Source of the DNA: Paraescarpia echinospica
Taxonomy: Eukaryota; Annelida; Polychaeta; Sabellida; Siboglinidae
Assembly (NCBI GenBank): GCA_020002185.1
Contig: CM034544.1
Location: 34,565,706 to 34,629,705 of the forward strand
Direction of reading: 5' to 3'
DNA length: 64,000 nucleotides
The position numbers and the translations under genes were made by a program. How positions within the stretch are numbered: the first letter of the stretch is position 1; each line of letters opens with the position of its first letter. Below are positions 30,571-43,765 of this stretch, in pieces. Below the pieces are notes generated by a model, which worked only from the letters and a program-made list of their open reading frames with translations, did no database searches and was not told where the DNA came from.

Positions 30571-32690
30571 ATTTACGACTGCAAATGGAGTCTCGCGGCA
30601 AAAAAGCCACAACTCCCGTAGGCTCAACTTTGTTCAGTCATGACTGAACACGTCACCACAATATCGTGATCATTGCAAGAAGGCAGTCTAACAACTAATC
30701 TCATTGTTAGCTTTTGGATAATTCCCACGAGTACAGCGGGATGGGGGTGGGGGTACCTTGGTATGTTCGCCAGAGACATAGGCCAGCGAAATATGTCACA
30801 ATATGTATAATTTGGATAGAGTTTTTATTACGCCCAGGCTAATCTCATCTCTCCCTAAAAATGTGTTGACTGCGGCCTTGGCCTTATATAATGCTGAACG
30901 AATCGTCTTTCGTCGCTACGATTTTATCCTCTTGTTAACAGGCCTTTATACATAATTAAAATGTTTCCTTTCCGTGAAAACACATTGTATCCCATAACTA
31001 GCATTCCCCGAGCAAGACCAACTGGTTACTACCCGCATTAGAACGTGTAAAACGTGAAATTGATAACACTCAATTGTAGTGCCCAAAGAACAAATAATAT
31101 GGCATGATACGCATTCCAAGGTAATAGATTTGACTATATGGTATAGTGACTTAGTATTTCCGAATTCAACACACGCGTTTTATACGTGTAAACACCATCC
31201 GCAAGAATGCTAATAAGCATACTCCTTTCACCATATCACCTTTAAAATATTGCTTCTTTTCATTATATCACATGCACTCATATTACCGTTGGTCACTTTG
31301 AGCCATCTGTTATATAACTATAGGTACATATTTGATTTCCGGCTACAAATAGTGATAATGCAATTCTACTTTGAATTATTTTGCTCTCGGTCGGCATTAG
31401 CCAACTTGAGAAGTACAGTATTTTAATCTACAACTGGAAATTCATCATGTACAAATGTAAAGTAGTATTTTATACTAAAGGAAAACATTAAAAGTGTGCA
31501 TATATGGCTGATTAATTACAATAGAACACGCACGTAGATTAAACAAAGGTTGACAGATGAGTGTTTCTGTACGTAACATGCGACTATGACTGGTAACACC
31601 TGTCGTCGGGTGTCCCTTCAGTCTACATGATGTTTCAGAAGGAGGTGGTTGTGATTGAACGTTTCTGTGAGGCCGGCTGAGCTGCAACAGATGCACAGGC
31701 TTTGTATAGACACCATATTACGACTCCATTTAGTCAACATACAAAGCTTCTGTTTGCTATTATTAAAATGATGGGCTGACTCTCGTGGATTACAAATTGC
31801 GTTGTGCAAACCTATGACATTGTAGAACTTCGTATTTTGCTCTCACCCAAAATCATGCAACTACAGCCATATGCATGTAAAGGATCCGAAGGCACGAGAG
31901 GAAGAAGAAAAATGTCGGTAATCTTGAAGACAGGCTTACTAGCGAAAAACAGTTGGAAGAGGAACAACGATGTGGTAATCAAAGGAAAAAAACCTACCGC
32001 ACAAAACTGGCATTGAGTGGCCAGTCTGGGAAAGAACAAAGAGAAAAATATGAACAGAATAATAAATCAAAGAGATCCCAGTCTTTAGTTTCCTAATGTT
32101 CGCGTCATTATTTAGTAAAGCAAAAGGCGATAAATCCAGATCATTTTAATTGCACAGTTGTTTGATTAGTAAGAAAGTGACAAGCCTGAAAAACATAGTG
32201 AGGATTATAAGTTATTATAGTATGCTTATTTCAAACGGGATGATGGTTCACATAAAACGAAATTGTACTTTTCTTTAGTACCTTATGCTTAAAGTATGTG
32301 GGTGGCGAATTAGGCCTGACCGCTGGGGTTAAATGACACAACGTGGGTATAGTCAGCCTATTCCTGAGTAGGTCTACCAAGAGTCATCGTAGTTATTTTC
32401 TTGCAATAATTCCGCATTTATTGATAGCACAACTATGATATTCACTATATTTCGTGCTGCCGCCTTGCGACCAGTGAGGTACTAGGATGTGTCAATAAAC
32501 GGGACCATTACCCAGACATGACATGTAACGAAAAGTGAATAAACAGTGTTCAAATTCCATCCATAAAATCTTATTGAATTCACGGTCGTCGACACTACAT
32601 CTGGAGATGAGGATGTTACGTACATAACAGCGGACATATTCATCAGTTTCACATGTAAGCGCATTCGATACTTTTACGGTACTTTCCTGA
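30571..32690. other. Spacer between inverted arm and Gypsy remnant, no recognisable genes
   Basis: Non-repetitive AT-rich sequence of about 2.1 kb. Short frames (31475-31696, 31804-32016) show no family motif, and no RNA gene is recognised. Confidence 0.45.
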
Positions 32691-32789
32691 GTAGCATGGC
32701 ATGCTGAGGAATGATAACGGCAGCTGCACGTCTGCGCTAGATAGGGATCATCCTGTGTCAAGCACAACTTCCAGTTCATACCCCAGCAT

Positions 32790-34600
32790 GACTTTATCAC
32801 GTTTTCTGTCGTTCGATCTACATATAGATGGAATATCGGGTCTAGGTGGAAAAAAATTGACTGAAAGATTCGAACATTTGTTAGTGGCCAAGGGTAATGG
32901 ACATAACGGCACCAAAGCGTCAGCGTGCACTCCTCTTTCACTACGTCTACGCAGGACCGGATGTAGACGAAGTGTACGACACACTGACGGTGACACAGCA
33001 ACAGTATATGACGTTACTGTCAAAGCTCTAACCGATTACTTCATTCCAAGAGTAAACATCGCATTTGTAATTTGAAGTATACAATTTTCGACAATGCAGA
33101 CAACAAGACAGGGAGCCGATTGATGCATAAGTAATAAGGCTCCGGCAGCTGGCACGGTCCTGCAACATCACAGATGTCGAGGGAGACATTGCCAACCAAG
33201 TCATCTTGGCCGAAAATTCACAGAATCTCCGGAGACGTGCATTACGACAGGATATGACGTTGACAGATTTAATTGCTGCTGCACGTGCTATAGAACTAAG
33301 TGAATACCAAGCAGGTCAGGTGGAAAAGCTTCAACTGTAATTGCCATCAACGTTACCCAGCGAGGGAGAAATCGCCATCACTCACAGTCACAGAACAGCT
33401 ATGAAGGCCAAATTTGTCATCCATCAAGGCGACGACATGATCACTCGAGGAGCCACAACAGACCTCGTGACAAGCCAACAGCCTCAAAGAATGGAAACAA
33501 TTGACATATTAGGCCATTTTTAGAAAATGTGCCAAAACATTAAGCGGAAGCAATATTCACGGGCCAATGGCATACACTCCCAAGCGGCAAGAATTGCTAC
33601 TATCCAGAATAATGGTATTGATTACTCCGATGATTATTACGTCTATATCATTCTTGAATGCTATCCCCTGCAAGACCAGGTTGCTATTGCGAAAAGTACC
33701 AAGAACAAGCTACCCCTGTGCATCATCAAGCTGAACACAGTGCTGATAAAATTTATGATTGATTCAGGTTCGTCAGTTAACATCCTTGATGAACAAACCC
33801 ATCAACAACTGAATTGCACCCCGACATGCCGTCTCTCCAGAAACTCGGACCGGTGCATACGGGTCACAAAACCCGTTAGCACTGAAAGGCATTCTGACTA
33901 TCGAAGTGCACCACAATATCAAGATTTTTTACGTAGTATCCGGAAATGGATGAAATATGTTCTGTTTCGAGACTGCTGAGGTGATTGACATAATACACAT
34001 AACTATGGAAATCAGTTCAAAACCATCCACGGCACAAATTGTCAGCTGCTTCCTAGCTGTGTTTCAAAAGGGCAGTCGACATCCGTCTGCGACTTCGACA
34101 CCAGACAGAAGCATTGTTGAAGAATATGTGCACGACGTCTGCGTGAACGCAATACCAAAAGCTCCGTGACGCAACCGCACTGGACAGCACTATGAACAAA
34201 CCACAAGAGGCAATAAGGACACAAAAGGTGGGACGATGAACTCTTTAGGCCATTCAAACAAATCCGGTTAGAATTTGCATTACACGACGGTCTAATCCTA
34301 AGAGGAACACGTATAGTCATCCCTGAAGCATTGCAACAACAAGTAGTCGATTTAGCTCACATATGAAACCAAGGAATCGTGAAGACCAAGATTTTGCTGA
34401 AGGACAAGATTTGGTTCCCCGGCATATATATACTAATGGAAAGAAGATTTCGTCAGTGCATACCATGCAGGCTACTACCATAAAGGAAACAAACTCTGAA
34501 CCGCTCAAGATGTCTAGCCTATCGCTCGCTCCGTGGTGCTACGTGTCTGTTGACTTTGCTGGCCCTCTGCCGTCAGGTGAAATAGTAATACCATCTCTCC
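32790..34600 (+). mobile_element. Gypsy (Ty3-like) LTR retrotransposon remnant: gag, protease and integrase pieces
   Basis: Gag-like sequence runs from about 32800: TERFEHLLVAKG, KRQRALLFHYV with DVDEVYDTL, REPIDAYV and RQLARSCNITDVEGDI at about 33110-33200, then a TLTDLIAAARAIELSEYQA segment to about 33330. The aspartic protease region at 33740-33800 reads KFMIDSGSSVNILDEQT, with the DSG active-site triad. The integrase zinc-binding region at about 34290-34470 reads LRGTRIVIPEALQQQVVDLA, then GIVKTKILLKDKIWFPG. RT and RNase H are absent and several stops are present. No LTR was recognised. It is an old internally deleted copy. Confidence 0.85.
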
Positions 34601-34619
34601 TGTTGTTTCTCTGGCATTG

Positions 34620-35570
34620 CTATAATCTCAAGGCCATGCAGATAGGCCGGTGTCACACAACCTTCTCCTTGAGTTTTCACAAAATGTCTTACCTTCTACT
34701 TTCCTTCATGCTTTCGCCCTGGCTTGTAGTCTCCTGCGAATTTCTGTCTCCGGGGACCCATCCCACGTACCGCTCTGCCCAGGTATACTCTTTGTTTTCG
34801 TTTCTTCCCCTGCAGGTGTATTTCCAGCATTTTTGTTGCCCAACCAACAGCACCTCTGTCGTCTCTAGATTCATTTTCAGTCCATGTTTGCTGAAGATAT
34901 CTTTCCACTCTATCAGGTGTTCCCGTAAATCCCCTCCCCCGTCCGCTACCATCGCTAGATTGTATGCGTACAGTAGTTTCTGGAAAATATATTTCGTACT
35001 GATCTTTCTACTTATCAGTTCCATCACTGCGAAAAACAGCAGTGGGCTCAGTGCACTCCCCTGTCTCAAGCCAACATTCATTCTGAATTCTTCTGAGATT
35101 CCAGGTCCACACACCACTCTGCCCTTCGTTTCTGCCCTTCATTTCTTCATATGTCACTTCCACCATCCTGACCTCTGTCTCTGGGACCCCCATTCATCTC
35201 AAAGTCGCCATTGCCATCTCTCTCGGTACCGTGTCGTAAGCTTTCTCCATGTATATTGAACCCACAGCCATACTCTCCTGTCCCTCCAACTTGTTTTCTA
35301 TCAGCTGTCTCAGCGCAAACATCACATCAGCTATACCTCTTCTGAAGCCCCGTTGGTCTTCTCAGATTTCTCCTTCCATTATTGTTCTTGTCCTTCCATC
35401 CAGGATTCTCTCCAACATCTTCAGCATATGATTCAGCAACGTGATATCTCTGTTTCCTGGGTCATGCACGTTTCTTTTTCTTTTCCATTCCGGAACTATC
35501 AGCCCTGTTCTCCACACCTCTGGGATCTTTCCATCTCTCATGCAGGTATTCAACAATCTTCAAGACTACA
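34620..35570 (-). mobile_element. RTE/L1-like RT fragment, inactivated
   Basis: On the minus strand: WRTGLIVPEWKRKRNVHDPGNRDITLLN at 35520-35440, MGVPETEVRMVEVTYEEMKG at about 35190-35130, then VGLRQGSALSPLLF (about 35070) and the catalytic region LLYAYNLAMVADGG (about 34980-34940). The usual YADD is YAYN, so the copy is catalytically dead. The frame also shifts near 35110 and 35370. Confidence 0.87.
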
Positions 35571-35599
35571 ACTTCATCCCGTAGAACGCCACCTTATCT

Positions 35600-35830
35600 T
35601 AATCTGTCCAAACCATCCTATATCGACCTTTTCCGTTCATTCTATCTCGTCCTCGTTCGTTCCATCATTTATCGTCATAGTATATCATTTTAGTCAGTTC
35701 CATCACATTTCGTCCTACTGTGTTCATTTAATTTAATCGTATTTCGTTCCATAATCTATCATCCTAGTCCTTTCCATCTTATATCGCCCTAGTCCGCTCC
35801 ATCCTATCTCGTCCTAGTCTCTTTCTGTAC
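35600..35830 (+). repeat. Degenerate tandem repeat (about 25-bp units)
   Basis: Repeated phrases of the type ttccatcctatctcgtccta with substitutions, probably 7-9 copies. The boundaries are approximate. Confidence 0.6.
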
Positions 35831-35837
35831 TAACTCT

Positions 35838-36020
35838 TTCCAGCAAGTTGAGTGTAGGCCCTAAATGCCCAGTGACTCAATCATATTGAGTGTAGGCCCT
35901 ACATGCCCAGTGACTCAATCATATTGAGTGTAGGCTCTACATGCCCAGTGACTCAATCATATTGAGTGTAGGTCCTACATGCCCAGTGACTCAATCATAT
36001 TGAGTGTAGGCCCTACACGT
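35838..36020 (+). repeat. 38-bp minisatellite (about 4.5 copies)
   Basis: The unit begins attgagtgtaggccctacat and continues gcccagtgactcaatcat. The first copy is slightly diverged and the last decays at ctacacgttcaatgg. Confidence 0.95.
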
Positions 36021-36389
36021 TCAATGGATGAACCAAACTGGGTGTACATATTCCGATCAACCAGACAATGAAGACCTTACATGCTCAATGGGTTTGCGGT
36101 AGTTAAAGTGCATCTTAGAAATCATGGCATCAACGTCAGGTTTATAACGAATCATTGTGGCTAAAATATATTAAACAACGGTGGCAAAACACGCACAAGT
36201 GTATATGCTGCCCCGGCGAATGAATACATGAACAATCATTCAATTGAACATTTGTTATATTATACTATGTGCTGCATTAATTAGCAGGCCCAGTAAACAG
36301 TTATATTAAATGTTCCACAATATGTTCTGCAGGCTCAAACATAATATAGCAAGTGTGAAGGGGATGGGTGGATGGGACAGTTTCCGTGA

Positions 36390-37582
36390 AACCACAGCAA
36401 ATTTACACCATACGACCAAGCTAGCCTGACCGCACGCGACGGTGTCGCCTCGTTTAAACAGTAATTTAGCAATAACGCTTTAAAAACAATTCATATGCAC
36501 AAGAAAGCTCATAATTAGCATATCACAAGTTACTCTATAATATAATGTTTGGCAACGCATTGAAACGTGCAAGGTTGCATGTTGTGCCAGTGCGTTATTT
36601 ACAAGTATCTCAAACTTTACACTAGATAATGCCTCTTCAGCAATTGTATTCAGATGATTTATGCAAAAAGAGTTGTCACTACTGATGGTTACAGTGCGAA
36701 AAATGCCGGCATAACTATGATCGAACAATAAGTAAAGACGGGACAGCACATTGATAACCATCAACGATCGTGATAAGATGGACATTTAAATCGAAAAAGA
36801 ATCATGTGTACTACTATATTTTCTTAGAAGTCAATTACTAGAAATAGCAAAAGTTCAAGAAGCTGTCGTCGGGGTGAGCTAGTTCCGGTAACAGGAAACT
36901 AACCGACTTGCCTTGATTACGCAGGCGTCGCGAGGTGGCAGCACTTTTTTGCCCCTCACAACAGCCTGGGAAATTAAAGCTCTGCCAATGTCACCGGTAG
37001 GGGGCTTTACCCCTGATTCAGGTAGAGACGATGATTGGCTCTCAGGCGAACTATGAACCAACAAATTAAATAAGGATACAATTTTATAAGCTAATACTAT
37101 ACTATAAAATATATTCAAAATTAAAACTGTATTGAAATATGTCACACCAAAAATAAACAGAAATAAAACTTTTGTAGGGGTTTATGTTTATCAGGAACCA
37201 GGATAGACATGTTGATTGGCTCTCACGCTAACATTAAAATGAAATAGTATTTTTGTACGGCTTCAGAACCAGACTCTGTTCCCGGCGAAGTCACGGTTAA
37301 ACGAGACTACTTACCGACGGGAATGCGTGGTGGCGGGTGTGGACAAATTTCAACTGTGCATGAATGTCGCAATGATTTCACTAAACAATGTCGTGACCAT
37401 GATGAACAATTTCACATAGGGCCGCACAACGCAACGATCATTCACGAACAACATATATTTAGCACTAAACAAATTATATCAAGCGACGAAACAGTTACAC
37501 ATTTTCTGGTGATCGAGGTGGAAAAAATGGTTAGATATGACTGTTCGGTTTTTGGCTAAGACAACAAGAACGTTATATTATT
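36390..37582 (-). repeat. Right arm of a large imperfect inverted repeat, with an insertion
   Basis: Reverse complement of 29820-30570. The arm is longer because about 420 bases (roughly 36899-37318) sit between aggaaact and gcgtggtgg, where the left arm is continuous. The inserted piece contains two related gattggctctca phrases but no family that I recognise. Confidence 0.83.
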
Positions 37583-39560
37583 ATTATTATTACCCGCATT
37601 TCTATAGCGCCATATCTCCGGGACCAGCCCGTTCATAGGCGCGTACACACATTATAAAACGTACATGAAAACAAATATAAAAATATATATGTATAAAGAT
37701 GCCAGTAAATATAATATTAAAATTTATAAGATTGTATATATAATGTAATTAAGATACTTGACATATTTGCACAAATATTAAGATAATAAAATAAAATAAT
37801 ATATATATATAATATAAAATGTTATTAAAAGTAAATAATAATATATTAATTAAATATATTATATAATACAAATAAATTAATTGATTAAATACATGTTCAT
37901 AAAATTTTCCTACAGTCGAAGTACGCCTGCTTAAATAGCTAAGTTTAAATGTAAGTTTTGAATTTATTTAAAGTGTCTATTTGACGAACGTTTATTGGCA
38001 GAGCGTTCCGGAGCGTAGGTTCAGACACGGAGAAAGCTCGTCTGCCGTAGCCCTCTAAGTTGTAACGCGGGACTACAAGCAGATGTAGATCAGCGGATCG
38101 GAGGTTGCGGGTGGGCGTATACAGTGTCATAAGATCTTGGATATACGCGGGAGCAAGACCATGTAAAGCCGTGAAAACGAGGACCAACAGTTTGTACTGG
38201 ATACGCCAGCGAACTGGAAGCCAGTGCAGTTCGAACAGCACAGGTGTTATGTGCTGGTGTTTTCGGTGTCTTGAGAATAGTCTTGCCGGCGAGTTACAAT
38301 CTGCAACTGTTCACCAGTGCCTCGGTGATGCCGTAGAGGAAGGTGTTACTGTAGACCAGCCGCGATGTCACAAGGGTGTGGACTAGTGTCTTACACGCAT
38401 CAGTAGTAAGACAATGTCTTATTTTTAAAATTGCGTATAGATGGCTGTACGCTGACTTGTACATCCGTGACACGTTTGAAGACATTGTTAGTTCACAGTC
38501 ATTTGTAATCCCGATGTTGCGGATGGTCGGTGATGGAACAGTGTTACATTCGCATACACTAACACACGAAACGTCATGCAGGTGTTTATGATTTGGTGCC
38601 GTGATAATAATAGCCTCGGTCTTGTTTTCGTTCAGCATTACATAGTGATCTGACATTCACTGCTTCGCATCTTCGATGCATCGCCCGATGCGGTCAAATG
38701 CATCAGCGGTTTCTCCATCCCACGTTCCACTCAGGTCAACATACCGTTGGGCGTCATATGCATAAAGATGGTATTGCAGCTGGTGCCTTCTGAAGATAGC
38801 ACCCAATGGCAGAGTGTAGATAGAGAAGAGGACTGGGCCCAGCACAGATCCTTGTGGGATGCCAGACTCGATCAATGTTCTATGTGAGTTGTGGTCACTA
38901 ATTCACACTGACTGAGTCCGGTTCGACAGGTGTGACTCCAGCCATTTCAGTGCAATGCATTCAATGCCTATGCTGCGCAGCTGGTTAATTAACATCGAAT
39001 GGTCGACAGTATCAAACGCCGCACTCATATCGAGCAGAACTGCCAGCACACCTTTTCTTTTGTCAAGGGAATGGAGATGGTCATTCTGAATGCGCACCAG
39101 TGCTGTCTCAATACTGTGATGTTGGCTGTACGCACTTTGGAAAATGTCCATCAAATTGTTGTTGTCTAGATGCTGACGAAGTTTGACTGCTACGTGGCGC
39201 TCCAGTAACTTTGAAACAAATGACAAGTTCAATATAGGCCGGTAGATGTTCATCGAGTCAGAATCAAAGTTTTGTTTCTTTAATAGAGGTATGATCACAA
39301 CATGTTTGAAGTTGGCCGGCACGGACCCCGACTCGAGGGACACGTTGGTGATCGTAGCTAATGTCGGCGGAAGAATGTCAATGTTGGCTTTCAGGAGTGA
39401 CGTAGGAAGTGGATCAAGCGCGCTTGATTTTGTTGGACACTTCCTTACCAAAGAGAGAACGCCGTCTGTGGTGATGCCCGAAAACGCATTGACTGTGCAA
39501 GACTGTTCACAATGCACGTACTCAGCGTTGACAGTTTGTAGGCGTCTACTCGCTAAGACG
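37570..39560 (-). mobile_element. CR1/L2-like LINE, RT and C-terminus, inactivated
   Basis: On the minus strand the RT is at 39517-38903, the catalytic region at 38875-38657, the thumb at 38656-38294 and the C-terminus at 38241-37945 (LFELHWLPVRWRIQYKLLVL, then YGRRAFSVSEPTLRNALP). The 3' end is the attattatta tract at 37577-37593. The catalytic box reads YAYD because one base change replaced the first Asp (38753-38764). The endonuclease is missing, so the element is 5' truncated at about 39560. Confidence 0.92.
38903..39517 (-). pseudogene. CR1/L2-like LINE RT, N-terminal half (204 codons)
   Basis: The open segment contains KSSALDPLPTSLLKA, FKHVVIIPLLKK, LNLSFVSKLLERHVAVKL, QSAYSQHHSIETALVRIQND and LDMSAAFDTVDHSMLINQL with the palm aspartates. 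It ends just after SNRTQSV, and the next RT motif (GIPQGSVLGPVLF) is in the following frame. It is part of a dead element whose catalytic box is mutated. Confidence 0.88.
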
Positions 39561-39639
39561 GCTGCGAATGTCTAACACTTTGCGTGTGAAGTGCACGAGA
39601 AAGTCTTCGTCATGTATATGACGGGCGTTTGTAACTCAA

Positions 39640-39870
39640 CATTTTAAAAACCCGAGTTTTTACACTGTGTCTTGTTTTATTTAGTCCAGTCACGACATGT
39701 CGGTTGGTTGTGCGTTATCAGTCAGAAATGGAATTCACCTATTCCTATATTGATTCGAAATTGATGTCAACCGGAAACTACGAGACGTTTGTCGCATATC
39801 AAAAAACTACCACCACCGATCATGGATAACGACAGCTCGCACGCACGCACGCACGCACGCGCATAGACAT
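39640..39870 (+). repeat. Dispersed repeat, copy 3 of 3
   Basis: It shares atgtcaaccggaaactacga (39765) with the copies at 2445 and 22540, and its upstream part with about 22600-22690. It ends at cgcacgcacgcacgcgcata before a GT tract, so the linkage to a dinucleotide tract is kept. Confidence 0.8.
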
Positions 39871-39871
39871 A

Positions 39872-40055
<184 letters not shown>

Positions 40056-40599
40056 CAGGGGTATTGCAACGTTCCAGCTGCCCGTATATATTATCATTAT
40101 TTCGGCCTACTAACATATTGTCTTTATACATCAGAGAAAGCCATCCGGGATTGCTTGGATACATATATGGGTTGTGTACCAAAACGATATATATCTGCAC
40201 GGCCGTCTACTCCAATCGAATATCACAAACGTACATCCTGTTTTGATTTTTTTCGAATTAACACGTAAATATACACAGTGGGGTCGTTTTGCTAAGAGCA
40301 TGACTATTAGCTATTTTGGTCGCTTCAACTACGAATGTCGCATACATCATTTTTATTATATCACAGAAAAATTTTCCATGGCATTTCTACAGGTTTCAGC
40401 ACTGAGGCGTGTGTGGTGATTCATACCCAAAGGAATATTGCCCCGCGGTCAAAGACATTTCAGGCCAAGCTATGGTCGTTATGACGCTCCCGCTAATTTC
40501 CAATGCAAACAACGTGACCCCTTAGACAAATGCACGACACAGCAATACTGTACATACTTAGAAAGAAAAAACTTTTGACACTATCTATACTATAAAATT

Positions 40600-41490
40600 A
40601 GGGCCGGAACGATACACTACTTCGCGATTCGATACGTACCGCGATACAGAGGTCACGATACAATAAGTATCACGATACAGACTACATTAACTAGAATGGT
40701 ACGATTGAAACGAATCAGTAGTATAAGTACATTGTTTCAAACTCAGCAGCACTCTGTTGCACTTGCAGTCTTGCATATACTCCAGCTTGCTATTTTCAAC
40801 AGCAACATGTCCACATTGTGTGCATCATACGTCGCACGCTTAGGTGTCACGATGTCCCCACATGTGCTGAACACACGCTCGATGGCATATATTACTGTCG
40901 CAAAGCGTCATTACTAGGCTCTACAGGGTTTGGCGTTGCACAAAACACGGACGAAATCTGGGTACGTGAGTCAAAATAACAGGAAACGAAAACTGTCTAA
41001 GATTTTAATGGCTTTAAATCAGTACTATTAAGAAATAATGAAAATTTCAGTTCTACAACTCTACTAACAGAAACAAACGAGCAGCTTTACATCCAGATGA
41101 ACTGGCGAATGAGAATGGATCGCAAACAGGCTGTTGTTCACGAATGTCTGTGTTCACGAGGACAAGGCAACGATACTGCAGACGTCACGTCATCCCTCAT
41201 AACTATGAGGTACAAATCGTATGCGCGCATTGGAAACAGAACAGTGTGTAAACATTTTACATAGATTATAGTTAGATGATATACACGTACTACATGTTAT
41301 AACTCGATATGTTATCGATACTCAGACAGTTTTGGTTTGCGCTGGACGTTTATTTCTTCACAAAGTTGGCGCGAATACTGTTTTGCCTACCGCTATCGTA
41401 TATCGCAGCGTATAGCGATACATATATTGTGTATCATGTACCGTACCGTGCGGTGTGTATCGCGATACACCGGTGTGTCGTCCCGGCCTT
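40600..41490 (-). mobile_element. Non-autonomous hAT-type DNA transposon remnant
   Basis: Imperfect terminal inverted repeats: agggccggaacgatacac at the left (40600) and the reverse complement of aaggccgggacgacacac at the right (41490). CGATAC-type motifs recur near both ends. On the minus strand at about 40890-40780 the frame reads IERVFSTCGDIVTPKRAT and then HNVDMLLLKIASW, the conserved C-terminal dimerisation segment of hAT transposases. Flanks (ataaaatt, attaaaat) look like an 8-bp target duplication with changes. Units A and D lack the insertion; D has attaaaat at the empty site (53023-53030). Confidence 0.85.
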
Positions 41491-41870
41491 ATTAAAATAT
41501 AAAATATGACAATCATATGATGAAATAGTATCGTTCCAAAATAAAATACACAAACCAAACATCAACGGCCTATATTGTGGCCAGATTCATCCCGGGTTAC
41601 AGGAACGTAGAGGAGAGCCCCACCATTTGAATGCCAAATCGCACTATTTCATTTGGTCACATGTTTTCTACACAACTATTCGACGACTAAAATATATTCG
41701 TTTTTTCTAAAAGCTTCAACTTACTCGTTGCTGGTCTGTCTGTTTTATGACGTGTCTACATCAAACGTCTCAAATACGGTGCATAATATGTATCAATATT
41801 TCAAGATGTTACTTACACATTTGAAATACACAGTTCCAATTAATAACCTACTTAATGATTATATATACAA

Positions 41871-41995
<125 letters not shown>

Positions 41996-42486
41996 GTAAT
42001 TATAGTGTGTGTGTGTGTTGTGTGTGCGTATTTTTAAATTTGATGTTTTGTTTACTATTTCTAATTTTTTCCGTGGGCAGTATGCTTTGAACATAGTCAA
42101 AATAGTTTTAAGAACATTATATTAATTAATAAATGAAAAAGGAACAGACAGCTTCTTTAAAAAAAAACGCGCTTCTCCCTTTGTGTTACTTTTTATGTAA
42201 TAAAAATACTGCATTGCTATTTTAATGGCACAACAAATTCGAATGTCTATAAGGGTGGAACATTCCGCATCCGTCCGGGGAGCTAGTTTCGTTATATTTA
42301 TGGCCCTGTCAACGACTCTTTATCCAACTACCACTCCACCCATCTAGAGGCCTGTTGCGAAATCTCGTTGTTGGCTAGCTATCCTGTTGATTGGCTCGTG
42401 TTTCTTATACCAGTCGTTGTCTTTGTTTAACATCCTTTCCACCTAGCGGCCACGCGGACAACTACCAACTTCCTGATTGGTGAGCT

Positions 42487-42494
42487 GCATATAA
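42487..42494 (+). promoter_or_regulatory. Conserved TATA box of BRICHOS copy C
   Basis: The phrase gctgcatataact keeps the TATAA of copy A at the same distance from the ATG (about 92 bases), with the inverted CCAAT (gattgg) about 14 bases before it. Confidence 0.4.
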
Positions 42495-42799
42495 CTGCCG
42501 CTGATTGTGTGTTGCGGCACACCGACCTGAACCCTACGTCTCAGACCAGAGTCCTCCGTCCGTTCTCCAACGTCTCCGCAGACCCGATGCACCCTACAGC
42601 AACTGGCGCAATGGCAAAAGAAATAGGGAAATAGGTGACGCACATTTTCAAGTTTGACGTTTTCCTCTAAAATTTTTTTTGTATTAAGACGATCTGAAAT
42701 GCATTTAATCTAGCTTGTAGTATTTCTATCTGCATTCATGATGTGATAAAATTCATCCACTCAGTAATGGTTTTAAAGTTGTTCTGCTTGATTTAAGTA

Positions 42800-43270
42800 T
42801 AATTTAACGTACATGTTATAGTTTAGCATGGAATGTTAAACACTTGTGTATGATCGGATGACACGAGGCAATCAGATGTGATTTGCAGTACACATTGTTG
42901 TTATAACATCTTGTTTATATCTTAAGTTCTTTTTCTTTTTTACTAAACGATACAATAAGTAACGATTGCATCGTATTATTAATAATGTTTGCATTACAGT
43001 TCACTGGCATAGGTTATGATTGTTATCGCAAAGTGAATAAAACCAGTCATGTTAAATTGGTGATGTAAGCAGCATAAAACCTATTAGCACTAGGTCACTA
43101 TGAAACGCACACAGAAGAGCTAATTCAATTTACTGGAACATTATGATCATCGTACTATATACCCACTGTCCCTCTGTCGCTAACAATAACAGTGATTGTC
43201 GTAGGTATTCCGAAATGTGTTGAAAAATGCAATTCGTACGTTTGCAGTACGTTGAGAGTGCGAGTCCACC
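42800..43270. other. Rest of intron 1 of copy C
   Basis: Unique AT-rich sequence of about 300 bases where copy A carries the MITE-like block, followed by about 160 bases shared with copy A. No gene is seen. Confidence 0.55.
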
Positions 43271-43765
43271 AAAATAGAGTGGAAAGGTGAAGACGACGCT
43301 CGTGTTCGTGGCAGTCACGTGTGTCGTCGTCGTCATCGTGTTGTTGGGCGGACTTCTCGGCGCCGCTTATGTCTTCAAGGCAGCGGCCGCCGACATCGTT
43401 AAGGTAGGCGGCGTCAATACGTGTCATTCCACTTGTATTCTTGCATCTATTGCTACGACAAATGCTAATCATATGTATATAAATACGTTATCTTCGAACA
43501 CACCCTCATAGTAAGTTAGTATATCCTCCAAAGTACCCAGATCCATTCGGGTCTTCTATTTTCATCCGCTTTCTTAGACCACCGGACTGTGATTCACCAA
43601 TCGCGATACGTGTAAATAATTCGTGTAAATAGTTATTAGGACTTATTTACTTATTACTTTTAGCTGTCACTGCGGCTTTACGAACCCTTTCGTGGGACAT
43701 ATCTAGCATGTCGTAATTAGCTACTGCAGAAACTGAAGTGGTCAGCAGAATTAGTTTAATAGTGA

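Noticed and set aside
32492..33001. 169-codon minus-strand frame
   Set aside because: It is antisense to recognisable Gypsy gag sequence and has no motif.
34363..35259. 298-codon plus-strand frame
   Set aside because: It is mostly antisense to the RTE-like RT fragment (34620-35570); its first part overlaps the integrase remnant in another frame.
37323..37559. Small conserved protein shared by the inverted-repeat arms (with 29890-30132)
   Set aside because: The homologous segments are open in different frames and broken in the matching frame, so similarity is at DNA level only.
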